Assembly: GCA_029243485.1 (NCBI GenBank) | Contig: JAQWRY010000086.1 | Coordinates: forward strand, 1-64,000 | Direction: 5' to 3' | Length of the DNA: 64,000 nt | From: Candidatus Binatia bacterium | Lineage (GTDB): Bacteria; Desulfobacterota; Binatia; UBA12015 | In this document: piece by piece, positions 16,828 to 25,472 of the stretch | Numbering within the stretch: position 1 is the stretch's first letter | How the letters are laid out: every line of letters starts with the position of its first letter | Program-made: the position numbers and the translations under genes | The notes under the pieces: model-generated | Seen by the model: the letters and a program-made list of their open reading frames with translations, nothing else | Database searches by the model: none | What the model was told of the DNA's origin: nothing

Positions 16828-18759
16828 TCAGCGGAGCTCGAAGTCGTCGAGGTCCGGCTCGCGGGTCCAGCCCCAATAGTCGACGAGCAGCCAGGGGGAG
16901 ACGGTCGTCACGCGGCCGGCTTCGTTCTTGTACCAGCTCCGAGTTCCCGTGTGCGCCCACACGGTGCGCTGTGTCGCCCCGAGATGCCGTTGCTCGTAGG
17001 CGGCAGCCACGTCCTCACGACACTCGATCGTACGATGGCCTCCCTTCAGCAACGCTGAAAGGCACCCCATAATGTAGCGGACCTGGCACTCGGAGTGAAA
17101 AATGATGCTCCCGGCGTGCGCGAGATTCGTGCCCGGACCGTAGAGACAAAACAGATTTGGAAAGCTTGGCACGGTGATCCCCAGATACGCGCTCGGCTCC
17201 TCGCCCCATCTCTCGCGCAGAGTCGAGCCTTTCTTCCCCGTGATCTCCATCGGCCAGAGGAACTTGTTCGCGTGAAAGCCGGTCGCGAACACGATGACGT
17301 CGACCTCGATCTCCGTACCGCTCTCGAGCTCCAAACCCGTAGGCGTGATCTTCGCGATCCGATCTGTCACGAGGTCCACGTCGTCCTGCTGCAACGTGCT
17401 GAGCCAGGACCCATTGTCCTGCAGCATGCGCTTCACGAAGGGCGGATACTTTGGGACGACCTTCTCCAGCAACGCAGCATCTTCGCCCACCTGGAACTTC
17501 ACGTACTCCGTGAAGCCGATGCGCGTCTGCTCGTTCAGCTCGTTCACGGACCGCTCCTGGTGCGGCCAGTCCGGGTCGACGATCAGCGACGGCATGAGGC
17601 CGTCGGATGCGGGCCAGAAGAGCAGGAACCGGTACCAGCGCGCATAGTAGGGCACGTGCCGCAGGAGCCACTTCTTTCCTGCCGGAACGGTGCGGTGGTA
17701 GGCGGGATTCGGGCTCATCCAAGCGGCCGAACGCTGCATCACGTAGAGATGCTCCGCCTCTTTCGCGACCTCGGGGACGAGCTGCAGAGCGCTCGCGCCG
17801 GTTCCAACGACCGCGACTCGCTTGCCTCGCAGATCGACATCGTGATCCCAGCGGGCCGAATGAAACGCCGGTCCCCGGAAGGAGTCGCGTCCCGCGATGT
17901 CTGGGACGCGCGGACGATTCAGCTGCCCTACGCCGCTGATGATCGCGTCGTATCGATCGCTCGACTCCGTACCGTCGGCCGAGCGAGTGACCACATCCCA
18001 GGAGGCGGATCCCTCGTCCCACCGCGCGGAGACAACTTCCGTGCGAAAGCGAATCTGCGGGCGCACGCCGTACTTGATCGCACAGGTTTCGAAGTACTCG
18101 CGCAACTCGGGCCGCTTGGAGAAGTACTCACTCCAATCCGGATTGGGTTCGAACGAGTAGCAGTAGAAGTGGTTCGCGACGTCGACCCGACAGCCGGGGT
18201 AGCTGTTCTCGAGCCAGGTGCCTCCGACACCGTCGTTCTTCTCGACGATCTCGTACGGCACGCCGTACTCCTGCAGGCGGATCGCCGCGAGAAGGCCGGA
18301 CATGCCCGCGCCGATCACCAGTACGCGCAGGTTCGCCCTTGTGTCTGCGGGAACGTCGTCCCACGAGACGTCGCGAGCATCGCGGCCGTCGAGGGCCATC
18401 TCCTCCTGCATCATCGGGACGTACGATTCCGGAACAGGCTCCCCCGTGGCGAAACTCATCATCTCCCGAATCGTCTCTGCCGTCGGGGGCGGCGGCAGGG
18501 TGCATCCGCGATCGCGGTAGTCCGCAAGCGCACGCAGAACCTGCGCACGGACCGCAGCCTTCTCCTCCTTCGCCAGCCCCTTCCCGATTCGCCCCACGAC
18601 CTTGGGAGGTCGAATCGGCCCGCGCAGCACGTCGGTTCGTCCCGTGAGATGGACGAGACTCATCAGGAGCGCCGGAATGTTCGCGCTCTCGAGCGCTTCA
18701 GCGATCGTCTCGTCGTCGTCCTCGAAGGGCTCCCCGGAGGGGCGAAGTGTGTCCGTCAT
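16828..18759 (-). CDS. Baeyer-Villiger-type flavin monooxygenase
   Basis: A 643-residue flavoprotein from ATG 18757-18759, chosen because longer frames would run into the divergent carboxylase gene. It has an N-terminal helical extension of about 140 residues as in the 4-hydroxyacetophenone monooxygenase subgroup. Then come Rossmann motif 1 (VIGAGMSGL, about 150), the BVMO fingerprint F-R-G-x3-H-x3-W-D (FRGPAFHSARWD, about 293) and Rossmann motif 2 (VVGTGASALQ). It should insert oxygen into a ketone with NADPH and O2. It is divergent from the acyl-CoA carboxylase operon, so it may serve the same terpenoid- or ketone-degrading route. Confidence 0.88.
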   Translation of the reverse strand: MTDTLRPSGEPFEDDDETIAEALESANIPALLMSLVHLTGRTDVLRGPIRPPKVVGRIGKGLAKEEKAAVRAQVLRALADYRDRGCTLPPPPTAETIREMMSFATGEPVPESYVPMMQEEMALDGRDARDVSWDDVPADTRANLRVLVIGAGMSGLLAAIRLQEYGVPYEIVEKNDGVGGTWLENSYPGCRVDVANHFYCYSFEPNPDWSEYFSKRPELREYFETCAIKYGVRPQIRFRTEVVSARWDEGSASWDVVTRSADGTESSDRYDAIISGVGQLNRPRVPDIAGRDSFRGPAFHSARWDHDVDLRGKRVAVVGTGASALQLVPEVAKEAEHLYVMQRSAAWMSPNPAYHRTVPAGKKWLLRHVPYYARWYRFLLFWPASDGLMPSLIVDPDWPHQERSVNELNEQTRIGFTEYVKFQVGEDAALLEKVVPKYPPFVKRMLQDNGSWLSTLQQDDVDLVTDRIAKITPTGLELESGTEIEVDVIVFATGFHANKFLWPMEITGKKGSTLRERWGEEPSAYLGITVPSFPNLFCLYGPGTNLAHAGSIIFHSECQVRYIMGCLSALLKGGHRTIECREDVAAAYEQRHLGATQRTVWAHTGTRSWYKNEAGRVTTVSPWLLVDYWGWTREPDLDDFELR

Positions 18760-18874
18760 CGCATCGACTGATGTCGCACAACGCCGGCCCGTGCAACGTC
18801 GGGCCCGCTGGACCCCTCCCGGCAACAAGCTATGCATTACGTGCGATCTCTCGAGCACTCGCGGAGGCTTCTTG

Positions 18875-20497
18875 ATGCCCGTATTCCAATCCAGCATCGC
18901 CCCGTCCTCGGAGGCGTTCCAAAAGAACCGCACGGACATGCTGTCTAAGATCGACGAGCTGCGCGCACTCGAGGCGCGTGCCGTCACGGCATCCAACAAG
19001 CGGCGGCCGGTTTTCGAGAAACGCGGACAGATCGTACCGCACGAGCGTATTGCCCGACTACTCGATCCAGGGATGCCCTTTCTGCGTCTCCACACTCTTG
19101 CGAACTACCTCGTCGATGATCCGAATCCCGAGACGAGTGTTCCGGGAGCAAGCCTCTTGTGTGGCATCGGATTCGTGCGCGGCGTGCGTTGCATGATCTG
19201 GGCGGACGATAGTGGGATCCGCGCCGGGTCGGTGACCCGGAACACGCTACCGACGGTCTTGAGCCTCGAGGATATCGCGCTCCGCCAAAAGCTCCCTCTC
19301 ATCCATCTCGTCGAGAGCGCCGGCGCCGACCTCATGAGCTTTCTCGTGGAGAGCTGGGCGGGCTTCGGGGCCGCATTTCGAAATCTCGCGCTGCTCAGCT
19401 CCGCCGGGATCCCGACGACGGTCGTCTTGCATGGCCCGTCGACGGCGGGCGGTGCTTACATGCCCGGCATGTCGGACTATGTAATTGGGGTGAAAGAGAA
19501 CGGCCTCGCGGCACTCGGTGGCGCCGCACTCGTCCGCGCCGCCACCGGCGAGATCGCGGACGAACGCGAGCTCGGCGGCAGTGAGATGCACGCGACGGTC
19601 TCGGGCCTCGTCGAGTACCTCGCCGACGACGATGCGCAGGGCCTCGCGATGGCTCGCGACGTGATGGGACGGCTCGATTGGAACAAGACCACGGATCTCC
19701 CGAAGCGCCGAGAGTACGCACCGCCCCTCTGCGACGCCGACGAACTCGCCGGCGTCGTCCCGGTCGATTACCGAACCCCCTACGACGTTCGTGAAGTGCT
19801 CGCACGGATCGTCGACGGCTCGGACTTCGAGGAGTTCAAGCCGCGCTACGGCGTCTCCACCTTCTGCGCGCAGACGAGCATCATGGGGTACGCCTGCGCG
19901 ATAATCGGGAACAATGGCCCGATCGACCCCGACGGCGCGACCAAGGCGGCCCAGTTCATCCAGCTCTGCGATTCGTCCGGAACCCCGCTCATCTTTCTGC
20001 AGAACACGACCGGCTACATGGTGGGCACGGAGTACGAGCAGGCCGGCATGATCAAGCACGGCTCCAAGATGATCCAGGCAGTGAGCACCGTCCGGGTGCC
20101 GAAGATCACGATGTACATCGGCGCCAGCTACGGTGCCGGCAACTACGGGATGTGCGGCTACGCCTACAAGCCCGACTTCCTCTTCTCTTGGCCGAACTCG
20201 TCGAGCAACGTGATGGGCGGCGAGCAGGCCGCGAAGACGATGCGGCAGGTGATCGAGTCGGCCGCCGAGCGTCGCGGAACCGAAGTAGACCCCGCGCAAC
20301 TCCAGGGCCAGGAAGACGCCATCATCGCGCACTTCTCCAAGCAGGAGAGCGCCTTCTACACGTCGGGACGAGTTCTGGACCACGGCGTGATTGATCCTCG
20401 CGACACCCGTCGCGTTCTGGGCTTCACGTTGGAAACCTGCCTGGAGGCTCGCGCCCGAACGTGCAACCCGAACACGTTCGGCGTAGCGCGGATGTAG
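18875..20497 (+). CDS. Biotin-dependent acyl-CoA carboxylase, beta (carboxyltransferase) subunit
   Basis: A 540-residue carboxyltransferase with tandem crotonase-like domains, of the methylcrotonyl/geranyl-CoA type. The N-half carries PLIHLVESAGADL and GPSTAGGAYMPGMSDY. The C-half carries PLIFLQNTTGYMVGTEYE and IGASYGAGNYGMCGYAYKPDFLFSWP. The ATG at 18875 has GGAGG 7 nt upstream. Seven bases separate its stop from the biotin-carrying subunit, so the two form one operon and one enzyme. Substrate choice (3-methylcrotonyl-, geranyl- or another branched acyl-CoA) cannot be fixed from sequence alone. Confidence 0.92.
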   Translation: MPVFQSSIAPSSEAFQKNRTDMLSKIDELRALEARAVTASNKRRPVFEKRGQIVPHERIARLLDPGMPFLRLHTLANYLVDDPNPETSVPGASLLCGIGFVRGVRCMIWADDSGIRAGSVTRNTLPTVLSLEDIALRQKLPLIHLVESAGADLMSFLVESWAGFGAAFRNLALLSSAGIPTTVVLHGPSTAGGAYMPGMSDYVIGVKENGLAALGGAALVRAATGEIADERELGGSEMHATVSGLVEYLADDDAQGLAMARDVMGRLDWNKTTDLPKRREYAPPLCDADELAGVVPVDYRTPYDVREVLARIVDGSDFEEFKPRYGVSTFCAQTSIMGYACAIIGNNGPIDPDGATKAAQFIQLCDSSGTPLIFLQNTTGYMVGTEYEQAGMIKHGSKMIQAVSTVRVPKITMYIGASYGAGNYGMCGYAYKPDFLFSWPNSSSNVMGGEQAAKTMRQVIESAAERRGTEVDPAQLQGQEDAIIAHFSKQESAFYTSGRVLDHGVIDPRDTRRVLGFTLETCLEARARTCNPNTFGVARM

Positions 20498-20504
20498 AGG
20501 AACC

Positions 20505-22493
20505 ATGCCGAGCTTTTCGACACTGCTGGTCGCCAACCGTGGGGAGATCGCTCTTCGGATCATGCGTACCGCGCACGCCCAGGGCCTCCGCACCGTCGCC
20601 GTGTATTCGGACGCCGACGCGGATGCCCCCCACGTGAAGTACGCCGACGACGCCGTACACATCGGCCCGTCACCGGTCGGCGAGTCCTACCTCGTCGCCG
20701 AGAAGATCCTCAACGCCGCCAAGGCGAGTGGCGCCGAAGCGATCCACCCCGGGTACGGATTCTTGTCAGAGAACGCAGCGTTCGCCCGAGCCGTCGAGGC
20801 GGCGGGACTGACATTCGTCGGGCCGCCGGCAAACGCCATCGACGTCATGGGGGACAAGGCGCGTGCGAAGCGCGCGATGATCGAGGCCGGGGTCCCCTGC
20901 GTCCCAGGTTACCAGGGCGAGGATCAGTCCGACGAACGCCTGATTGTCGAGGCAGACGGGATCGGCTTTCCCGTCATGGTCAAAGCCGCGGCCGGCGGTG
21001 GCGGACGCGGCATGCGGCTCGTTCCGAGTGCCGACAGGCTCGGCTCCGCTCTCAAGCGCGCGCGCTCCGAAGCCGAGCGCGCCTTCGGTTCCGGCGAGCT
21101 GATCCTCGAGAAGGCGATCGTCCGGCCCCGCCACGTCGAGGTTCAAGTGTTCGCCGACGGCCACGGGAACACGATCCACCTCGGCGAACGCGACTGCTCT
21201 GTCCAACGACGCCACCAGAAGGTCATCGAAGAAGCCCCGTGTCCGGTAATGACGCCCGCACTGCGCGACGCCATGGGCTCGGCGGCCACCCACGCGGCGC
21301 GTGCCGTCGACTACCGCGGCGCCGGCACCGTCGAGTTCCTCCTTGACGAGGGCGGTGGGTTCTACTTCCTGGAGATGAATACGAGGCTCCAAGTGGAGCA
21401 CCCGGTGACCGAGATGGTGACCGGGCTCGATCTGGTCGCAATGCAGCTTCAGGTCGCGCGAGGCGCAGCGCTGGACGTCACCCAAGAGGAGGTCCGTCTC
21501 GACGGGCACGCAATCGAGGTCCGGTTCTACACCGAGGACCCCGAGGCAAGCTTCCTCCCGAGCACGGGGCCGATCCTCCTGTGGCACCCGCCCGGCGGCG
21601 ACGGCATCCGCGTCGATGGAGGCATCAAAACCGGCGGAGAGGTTTCTCCGTTCTACGATGCCATGGTCGCAAAGATCGTCGCCCACGGCGCGACGCGCGA
21701 AGATGCGCGCCGGCGGCTCATTCGCGCATTGGAACGAACTAGTTTGTTCGGCCCGAAGACCAACCGAGACTTCTTGATCGATGCGCTCGGCCAACCTGCA
21801 TTCGCCGCGGGCGACGCGACGACGGCCTTCATCGAAGAGACCTACGGCAAGAGCGGCTTCGAGAGCGGAGAGATCCCCGCGTCGGCACACGCCGCCGCCG
21901 CCGCGATCCAGCGGAACCTCGCGCGCGAACGCGCACGGGCGGAAGCACTGGCCATCAGCCCGGAGCTTCTCGAGTGGTCGAGCGCCGGTGTCCTCGAATC
22001 CGTCGTGCAGTACGAGATCGGCGAGAACCGCGTGACGATCCCAGTCGAATCGTACGCCGACGGCGCCTACGACGTCCGCGTAGCCGATTCCGCCTTCCGG
22101 ATCGCGATCACCACGCTGCGGTCGGAGACCGCCCACGTCATCATCGACGGCCGTGGCGTCGACGCGATCTTCCACGAGGACCGACAGCGAACCCTGCACG
22201 TCTCGTTCGGTCCCCGAAGCTACGTATTCACAGACCTCTCGGCCGCCACCAGCACCGGCGAGGATACCGCCGCGAGTGGACGGGTAGTCGCCCCGATGCA
22301 TGGGCGTCTCCTGCAGATCCTCGTGTCGGAGGGCCAAGCGGTGAAGAAGGGCGATCGCCTCGCGATCCTCGAAGCAATGAAGATGCAGCACGAGATTCTT
22401 GCAGAGGTGGACGGGAGCGTGACGACCATTTCCGCCAAGGCGGAGACACAGATCGGTGCGGGGGACCTCCTCCTGGAGATCGAGCCCGCCTGA
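20505..22493 (+). CDS. Acyl-CoA carboxylase, alpha subunit (biotin carboxylase plus BCCP)
   Basis: A 662-residue protein. The biotin carboxylase part has LLVANRGEIALRIMR at the N-terminus, the ATP-grasp glycine loop AAAGGGGRGMR and the catalytic region ERDCSVQRRHQKVIEEAP. FLEMNTRLQVEHPVTE completes this part. A BT-like linker follows, then the biotinyl domain with EAMKM (Lys626 is biotinylated). It supplies carboxybiotin to the beta subunit encoded just upstream. This order and size match MccA/AtuF-type subunits. Confidence 0.93.
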   Translation: MPSFSTLLVANRGEIALRIMRTAHAQGLRTVAVYSDADADAPHVKYADDAVHIGPSPVGESYLVAEKILNAAKASGAEAIHPGYGFLSENAAFARAVEAAGLTFVGPPANAIDVMGDKARAKRAMIEAGVPCVPGYQGEDQSDERLIVEADGIGFPVMVKAAAGGGGRGMRLVPSADRLGSALKRARSEAERAFGSGELILEKAIVRPRHVEVQVFADGHGNTIHLGERDCSVQRRHQKVIEEAPCPVMTPALRDAMGSAATHAARAVDYRGAGTVEFLLDEGGGFYFLEMNTRLQVEHPVTEMVTGLDLVAMQLQVARGAALDVTQEEVRLDGHAIEVRFYTEDPEASFLPSTGPILLWHPPGGDGIRVDGGIKTGGEVSPFYDAMVAKIVAHGATREDARRRLIRALERTSLFGPKTNRDFLIDALGQPAFAAGDATTAFIEETYGKSGFESGEIPASAHAAAAAIQRNLARERARAEALAISPELLEWSSAGVLESVVQYEIGENRVTIPVESYADGAYDVRVADSAFRIAITTLRSETAHVIIDGRGVDAIFHEDRQRTLHVSFGPRSYVFTDLSAATSTGEDTAASGRVVAPMHGRLLQILVSEGQAVKKGDRLAILEAMKMQHEILAEVDGSVTTISAKAETQIGAGDLLLEIEPA

Positions 22494-22528
22494 TTGGCAA
22501 TGTCGGGACCTTCGCGTAGCGTCGAGCC

Positions 22529-22957
22529 ATGCTGAGATCGATCGCCTCGACCTTCACTGTCCTACTCCTCCTGGCTGCACCCGCGACCGCACGCGCTGCG
22601 GACCCCGAGCACGTCGACGTCGCCGGGGCCGAGGCGCTTCTGGGGACAAAGACCGAGATCGTCGTCCTCGATGTCCGCACGCCGGGCGAGTTCGAGGCAA
22701 TCCACCTGGCCGGCGCGAAGAACATCGACATCGACGGCGCTTCCTTCCGCGAAGACGCGGCCAAGCTCGACCGGGACCAAGCCTATCTCGTGCACTGTGC
22801 CGCCGGAATCCCCGGCGGCCGCAGCGCCCGCTCCGTCGAGATTCTCGAAGAACTCGGGTTCACGAGAGTCTACCACCTCGACGGCGGGATCAACGCGTGG
22901 AAAGCCGCGGGGAAGGGCGTCGAAGGAACAGCGGCCGGCTCCGTCGCGAGCGACTAG
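22529..22957 (+). CDS. Periplasmic rhodanese-domain protein
   Basis: A 142-residue protein with a Sec signal peptide (TVLLLLAAPATARAA) and one rhodanese domain (VVLDVRTPGEFEAIHLAGAKNID, YHLDGGINAWK). The catalytic Cys lies in VHCAAGIPGGRSARS. The loop from Cys to Arg is longer than the usual C-x4-R of GlpE-type enzymes, as in other extracytoplasmic PGGR-type rhodaneses. It follows the carboxylase operon by 35 nt on the same strand but is probably functionally separate. Sulfur transfer in the periplasm is likely, acceptor unknown. Confidence 0.85.
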   Translation: MLRSIASTFTVLLLLAAPATARAADPEHVDVAGAEALLGTKTEIVVLDVRTPGEFEAIHLAGAKNIDIDGASFREDAAKLDRDQAYLVHCAAGIPGGRSARSVEILEELGFTRVYHLDGGINAWKAAGKGVEGTAAGSVASD

Positions 22958-23032
22958 TTCCGCCGATCACGACTTCGGCATGGCACCACGTAACGCCATG
23001 TCGCGAGACGGCAAGCGGCGACTCGGCGACCG

Positions 23033-24034
23033 TCAGCGCGTCTCCAAGACCTCACGCATCTTCGGCGCGAGAGCCGCTGCGAGCAACGCCGAACCCTCGT
23101 GTGTGTAGTGGCCGGACTCGTCGCGATAGTGCTCCTTCTTGAGAACGCGGTGCCCGTCGAAGAAGTGGCCTCCGTTCTCCTCGACCACCTGACGGAGCAC
23201 GTCGATCGTCTGCGGCTCGTACCAACCTTGCGCTTCGAGCTTCTCGTAGGGAATCGGGCTCACGACGACCAGAACTTCTGCGCCGCTGCGGCGCGCCATC
23301 CCGACGGTCGCGCCCATCATCTCGACGACGGGATGATCCGCTGCGAGATCGAGGCCGTAGGACCGGAGATACTCCAGCGCGGGCCGACGGCCACCCTTTG
23401 CCAGCGTCTCGAAGTACGTCGGGCTACGCGCGACGAGCCCCGTCGGGTCCTTGTCCTGGATCAGACGCTGGGTTCCCTCGTAGGCCAGGAAAGCCGACTC
23501 CGCGCCCGGCAGGCGCAGGAGTTGGTAGCCCAGCAAGTCGAGAGGGCCGACGTCGCGCTCGCGGAACGGGAGCATCACCGCCCGCGGCAGCTCCCCCGGC
23601 GGAATGAAGCTGCAGAGGTCCATGAACTCAGGCGCGCCGTCTACGAACATCCGTAGATGCGCGACCAGCACGACGAAGTCCGGCTTCTCTTCGAGGATTC
23701 GGCCGAGCATGCAGTAGTAGTGGAAGAAATCGAGACCGACCATGGCCACGGTCCCGTGCGGAGGGATGATGCCGCCCTCCGCACGAATCTCGTCGGCGAG
23801 CAGGTCCGCGTACGAGGGGATCTTGATCGAATCGAGAAGGGTCGAATCCCCGAGCCACATCACCTTCGGGTCCTTCGGCGCAAGCCTTGCCATCGTCTTC
23901 TCGAATTCGACGCGATTCGGCCGAATGAAGACACCGGTTTCCATCACCTCGTCGCCGGCACGCCAGAACAGGACGCCGACGAACACCACGAGGCAAGCAA
24001 CGAACACGACGGCGATGAGAACGAGACGATTCAC
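23033..24034 (-). CDS. SGNH-hydrolase-like partner of an MBOAT acyltransferase
   Basis: A 333-residue protein starting at GTG (24032-24034). It has an N-terminal membrane anchor (LIAVVFVACLVVFVGVLFW) and an extracytoplasmic SGNH-like domain with block I as MWLGDSTLLDS and a C-terminal D-x2-H region (YRDESGHYTHEGS). Genes of this kind (DltD, AlgJ/AlgX, PatB) follow MBOAT genes and complete O-acyl transfer onto an extracellular polymer. Here the start lies 11 nt after the MBOAT stop. The acceptor polymer is unknown. Confidence 0.75.
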   Translation of the reverse strand: MNRLVLIAVVFVACLVVFVGVLFWRAGDEVMETGVFIRPNRVEFEKTMARLAPKDPKVMWLGDSTLLDSIKIPSYADLLADEIRAEGGIIPPHGTVAMVGLDFFHYYCMLGRILEEKPDFVVLVAHLRMFVDGAPEFMDLCSFIPPGELPRAVMLPFRERDVGPLDLLGYQLLRLPGAESAFLAYEGTQRLIQDKDPTGLVARSPTYFETLAKGGRRPALEYLRSYGLDLAADHPVVEMMGATVGMARRSGAEVLVVVSPIPYEKLEAQGWYEPQTIDVLRQVVEENGGHFFDGHRVLKKEHYRDESGHYTHEGSALLAAALAPKMREVLETR

Positions 24035-24045
24035 GGGTTCACGTT

Positions 24046-25446
24046 TCAGAACTGGAAATAGATGAACTGACTGGTCGTGGGAGAAAAGAGATACACGAGG
24101 ATCGCCACGACCGCGTACGCGGCCCCTTGCGCAACGGGGCTCCTTCGAGCCAGGCCCTGCTGCCACTGCTGCGGCAGCCCGATGCCATGGATGAGAGCCG
24201 CGACCACCAGAACCACCAGGGTGCGCAGCATGTCGGGAGTGAACTCGAACGACATCCGGCCGAGCCCACTGAGGATCTCGCCCGCACTCGCGAGATCCGG
24301 CGAACGGAAGAAGACCCAGCCGAGCACGACGAGATGGAACGTGATGCCGATCCGCACCCAGGCCGGGAGCGCAGCCAGCGCGGGGAAGCGGGGAGTCGCC
24401 CACCGCTGCACGACGAGGAGGACCCCGTGGAAACCGCCCCAGAAGACGAACGACCACCCCGCTCCGTGCCAAAGGCCGCCGAGAAGCATCGTGAGGAAGA
24501 GGTTGAACCGCGTTCGCCCCTCGGACGCGCGGTTGCCGCCGAGCGAAATGTAGAGATAGTCGCGCAGCCACGTGGAAAGGGTGATGTGCCAGCGCCGCCA
24601 GAACTCCCGGGGGCTGGTCGACAGATACGGACGCAGGAAGTTCTCCGGGAGCCGGAATCCGAACAGCCGCGCGAGGCCGATCGCCATGTCCGAGTACCCG
24701 GAGAAATCGAAGTAAATCTGGAAGGCAAAGGCGTACGCCGCGAGTAGGAGAGCGGGGCCGCCGAAGTCGCCTGGTGCGTCCCAAACCCGGTCGACATAGA
24801 GCGCGAGCGTATCGGCGAACACGACCTTCTTGATGAGGCCACCCGCGATGCGTGCAAGGCTCTCTTCGATGTCCGCCCCGTCGACGGTTCGATCGCCATC
24901 GAGCTGCGGCAGGAATTCGCGTGCTCGAACGATCGGTCCGGCAACGAGCTGCGGGAAGAACGAGACGTACAACGCCAGATCCCAGAAGCTCCGAACCGGC
25001 TGCAACCGCCCGCGATAGACATCCATGGAGTAGCTGAGGCTCTGGAACGTATAGAACGAGATCCCCACCGGAAGGATCACATCGATCACCGGCCCACCCT
25101 CTGCCGCCGGCCCCAGTCCTGCGAGCGTCAAGTACGTGTCCGCGAAGAAGTTCCCGTATTTGAAGAACGCGAGTACGCCAAGATTGCCGAAAAGGCTGAC
25201 CGCAAGCAGCGCTCGCCGTGCCGCCTGCCCGGTCGTGCGAACCAGCCGAAGGGCGACGACATAGTCCAGACAGGTCGAGTACAGGAGAAGAAGAACGAAC
25301 GGTGCGTTCCAGGAGCCGTAGAACAGGTAGCTCGCTCCGAGCAGGAAGAGACGTCGCGCCCTCTCCTGCTTGGCCGGGATCACCCAGTAGTGAACGGTCA
25401 GAACAAGGAGGAGAAAGGCAACGAACTGGAGGCTGTTGAAGAGCAT
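24046..25446 (-). CDS. MBOAT-family O-acyltransferase (AlgI-like)
   Basis: A 466-residue polytopic protein with about 11 hydrophobic helices. The MBOAT hallmark is GGLWHGAGWSFVFWGGFHG, with the catalytic His in LWHGAG. RRWHITLSTWLRDYLYISLGG and the Asp-rich FSGYSDMAIGLARLFG are shared with AlgI/DltB. It should move acyl groups from the cytoplasm across the inner membrane for polymer O-acylation, together with the SGNH partner encoded next. No polymer biosynthesis genes are nearby. Confidence 0.9.
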   Translation of the reverse strand: MLFNSLQFVAFLLLVLTVHYWVIPAKQERARRLFLLGASYLFYGSWNAPFVLLLLYSTCLDYVVALRLVRTTGQAARRALLAVSLFGNLGVLAFFKYGNFFADTYLTLAGLGPAAEGGPVIDVILPVGISFYTFQSLSYSMDVYRGRLQPVRSFWDLALYVSFFPQLVAGPIVRAREFLPQLDGDRTVDGADIEESLARIAGGLIKKVVFADTLALYVDRVWDAPGDFGGPALLLAAYAFAFQIYFDFSGYSDMAIGLARLFGFRLPENFLRPYLSTSPREFWRRWHITLSTWLRDYLYISLGGNRASEGRTRFNLFLTMLLGGLWHGAGWSFVFWGGFHGVLLVVQRWATPRFPALAALPAWVRIGITFHLVVLGWVFFRSPDLASAGEILSGLGRMSFEFTPDMLRTLVVLVVAALIHGIGLPQQWQQGLARRSPVAQGAAYAVVAILVYLFSPTTSQFIYFQF

Positions 25447-25472
25447 GGCGGAGCGGCCCGGATCGCCGAATC

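Noticed and set aside
24035..24784. Longer start for the SGNH-like gene
   Set aside because: The extra sequence lies inside the MBOAT gene in another frame and is Arg/Pro-rich. GTG at 24034 directly precedes the membrane anchor.
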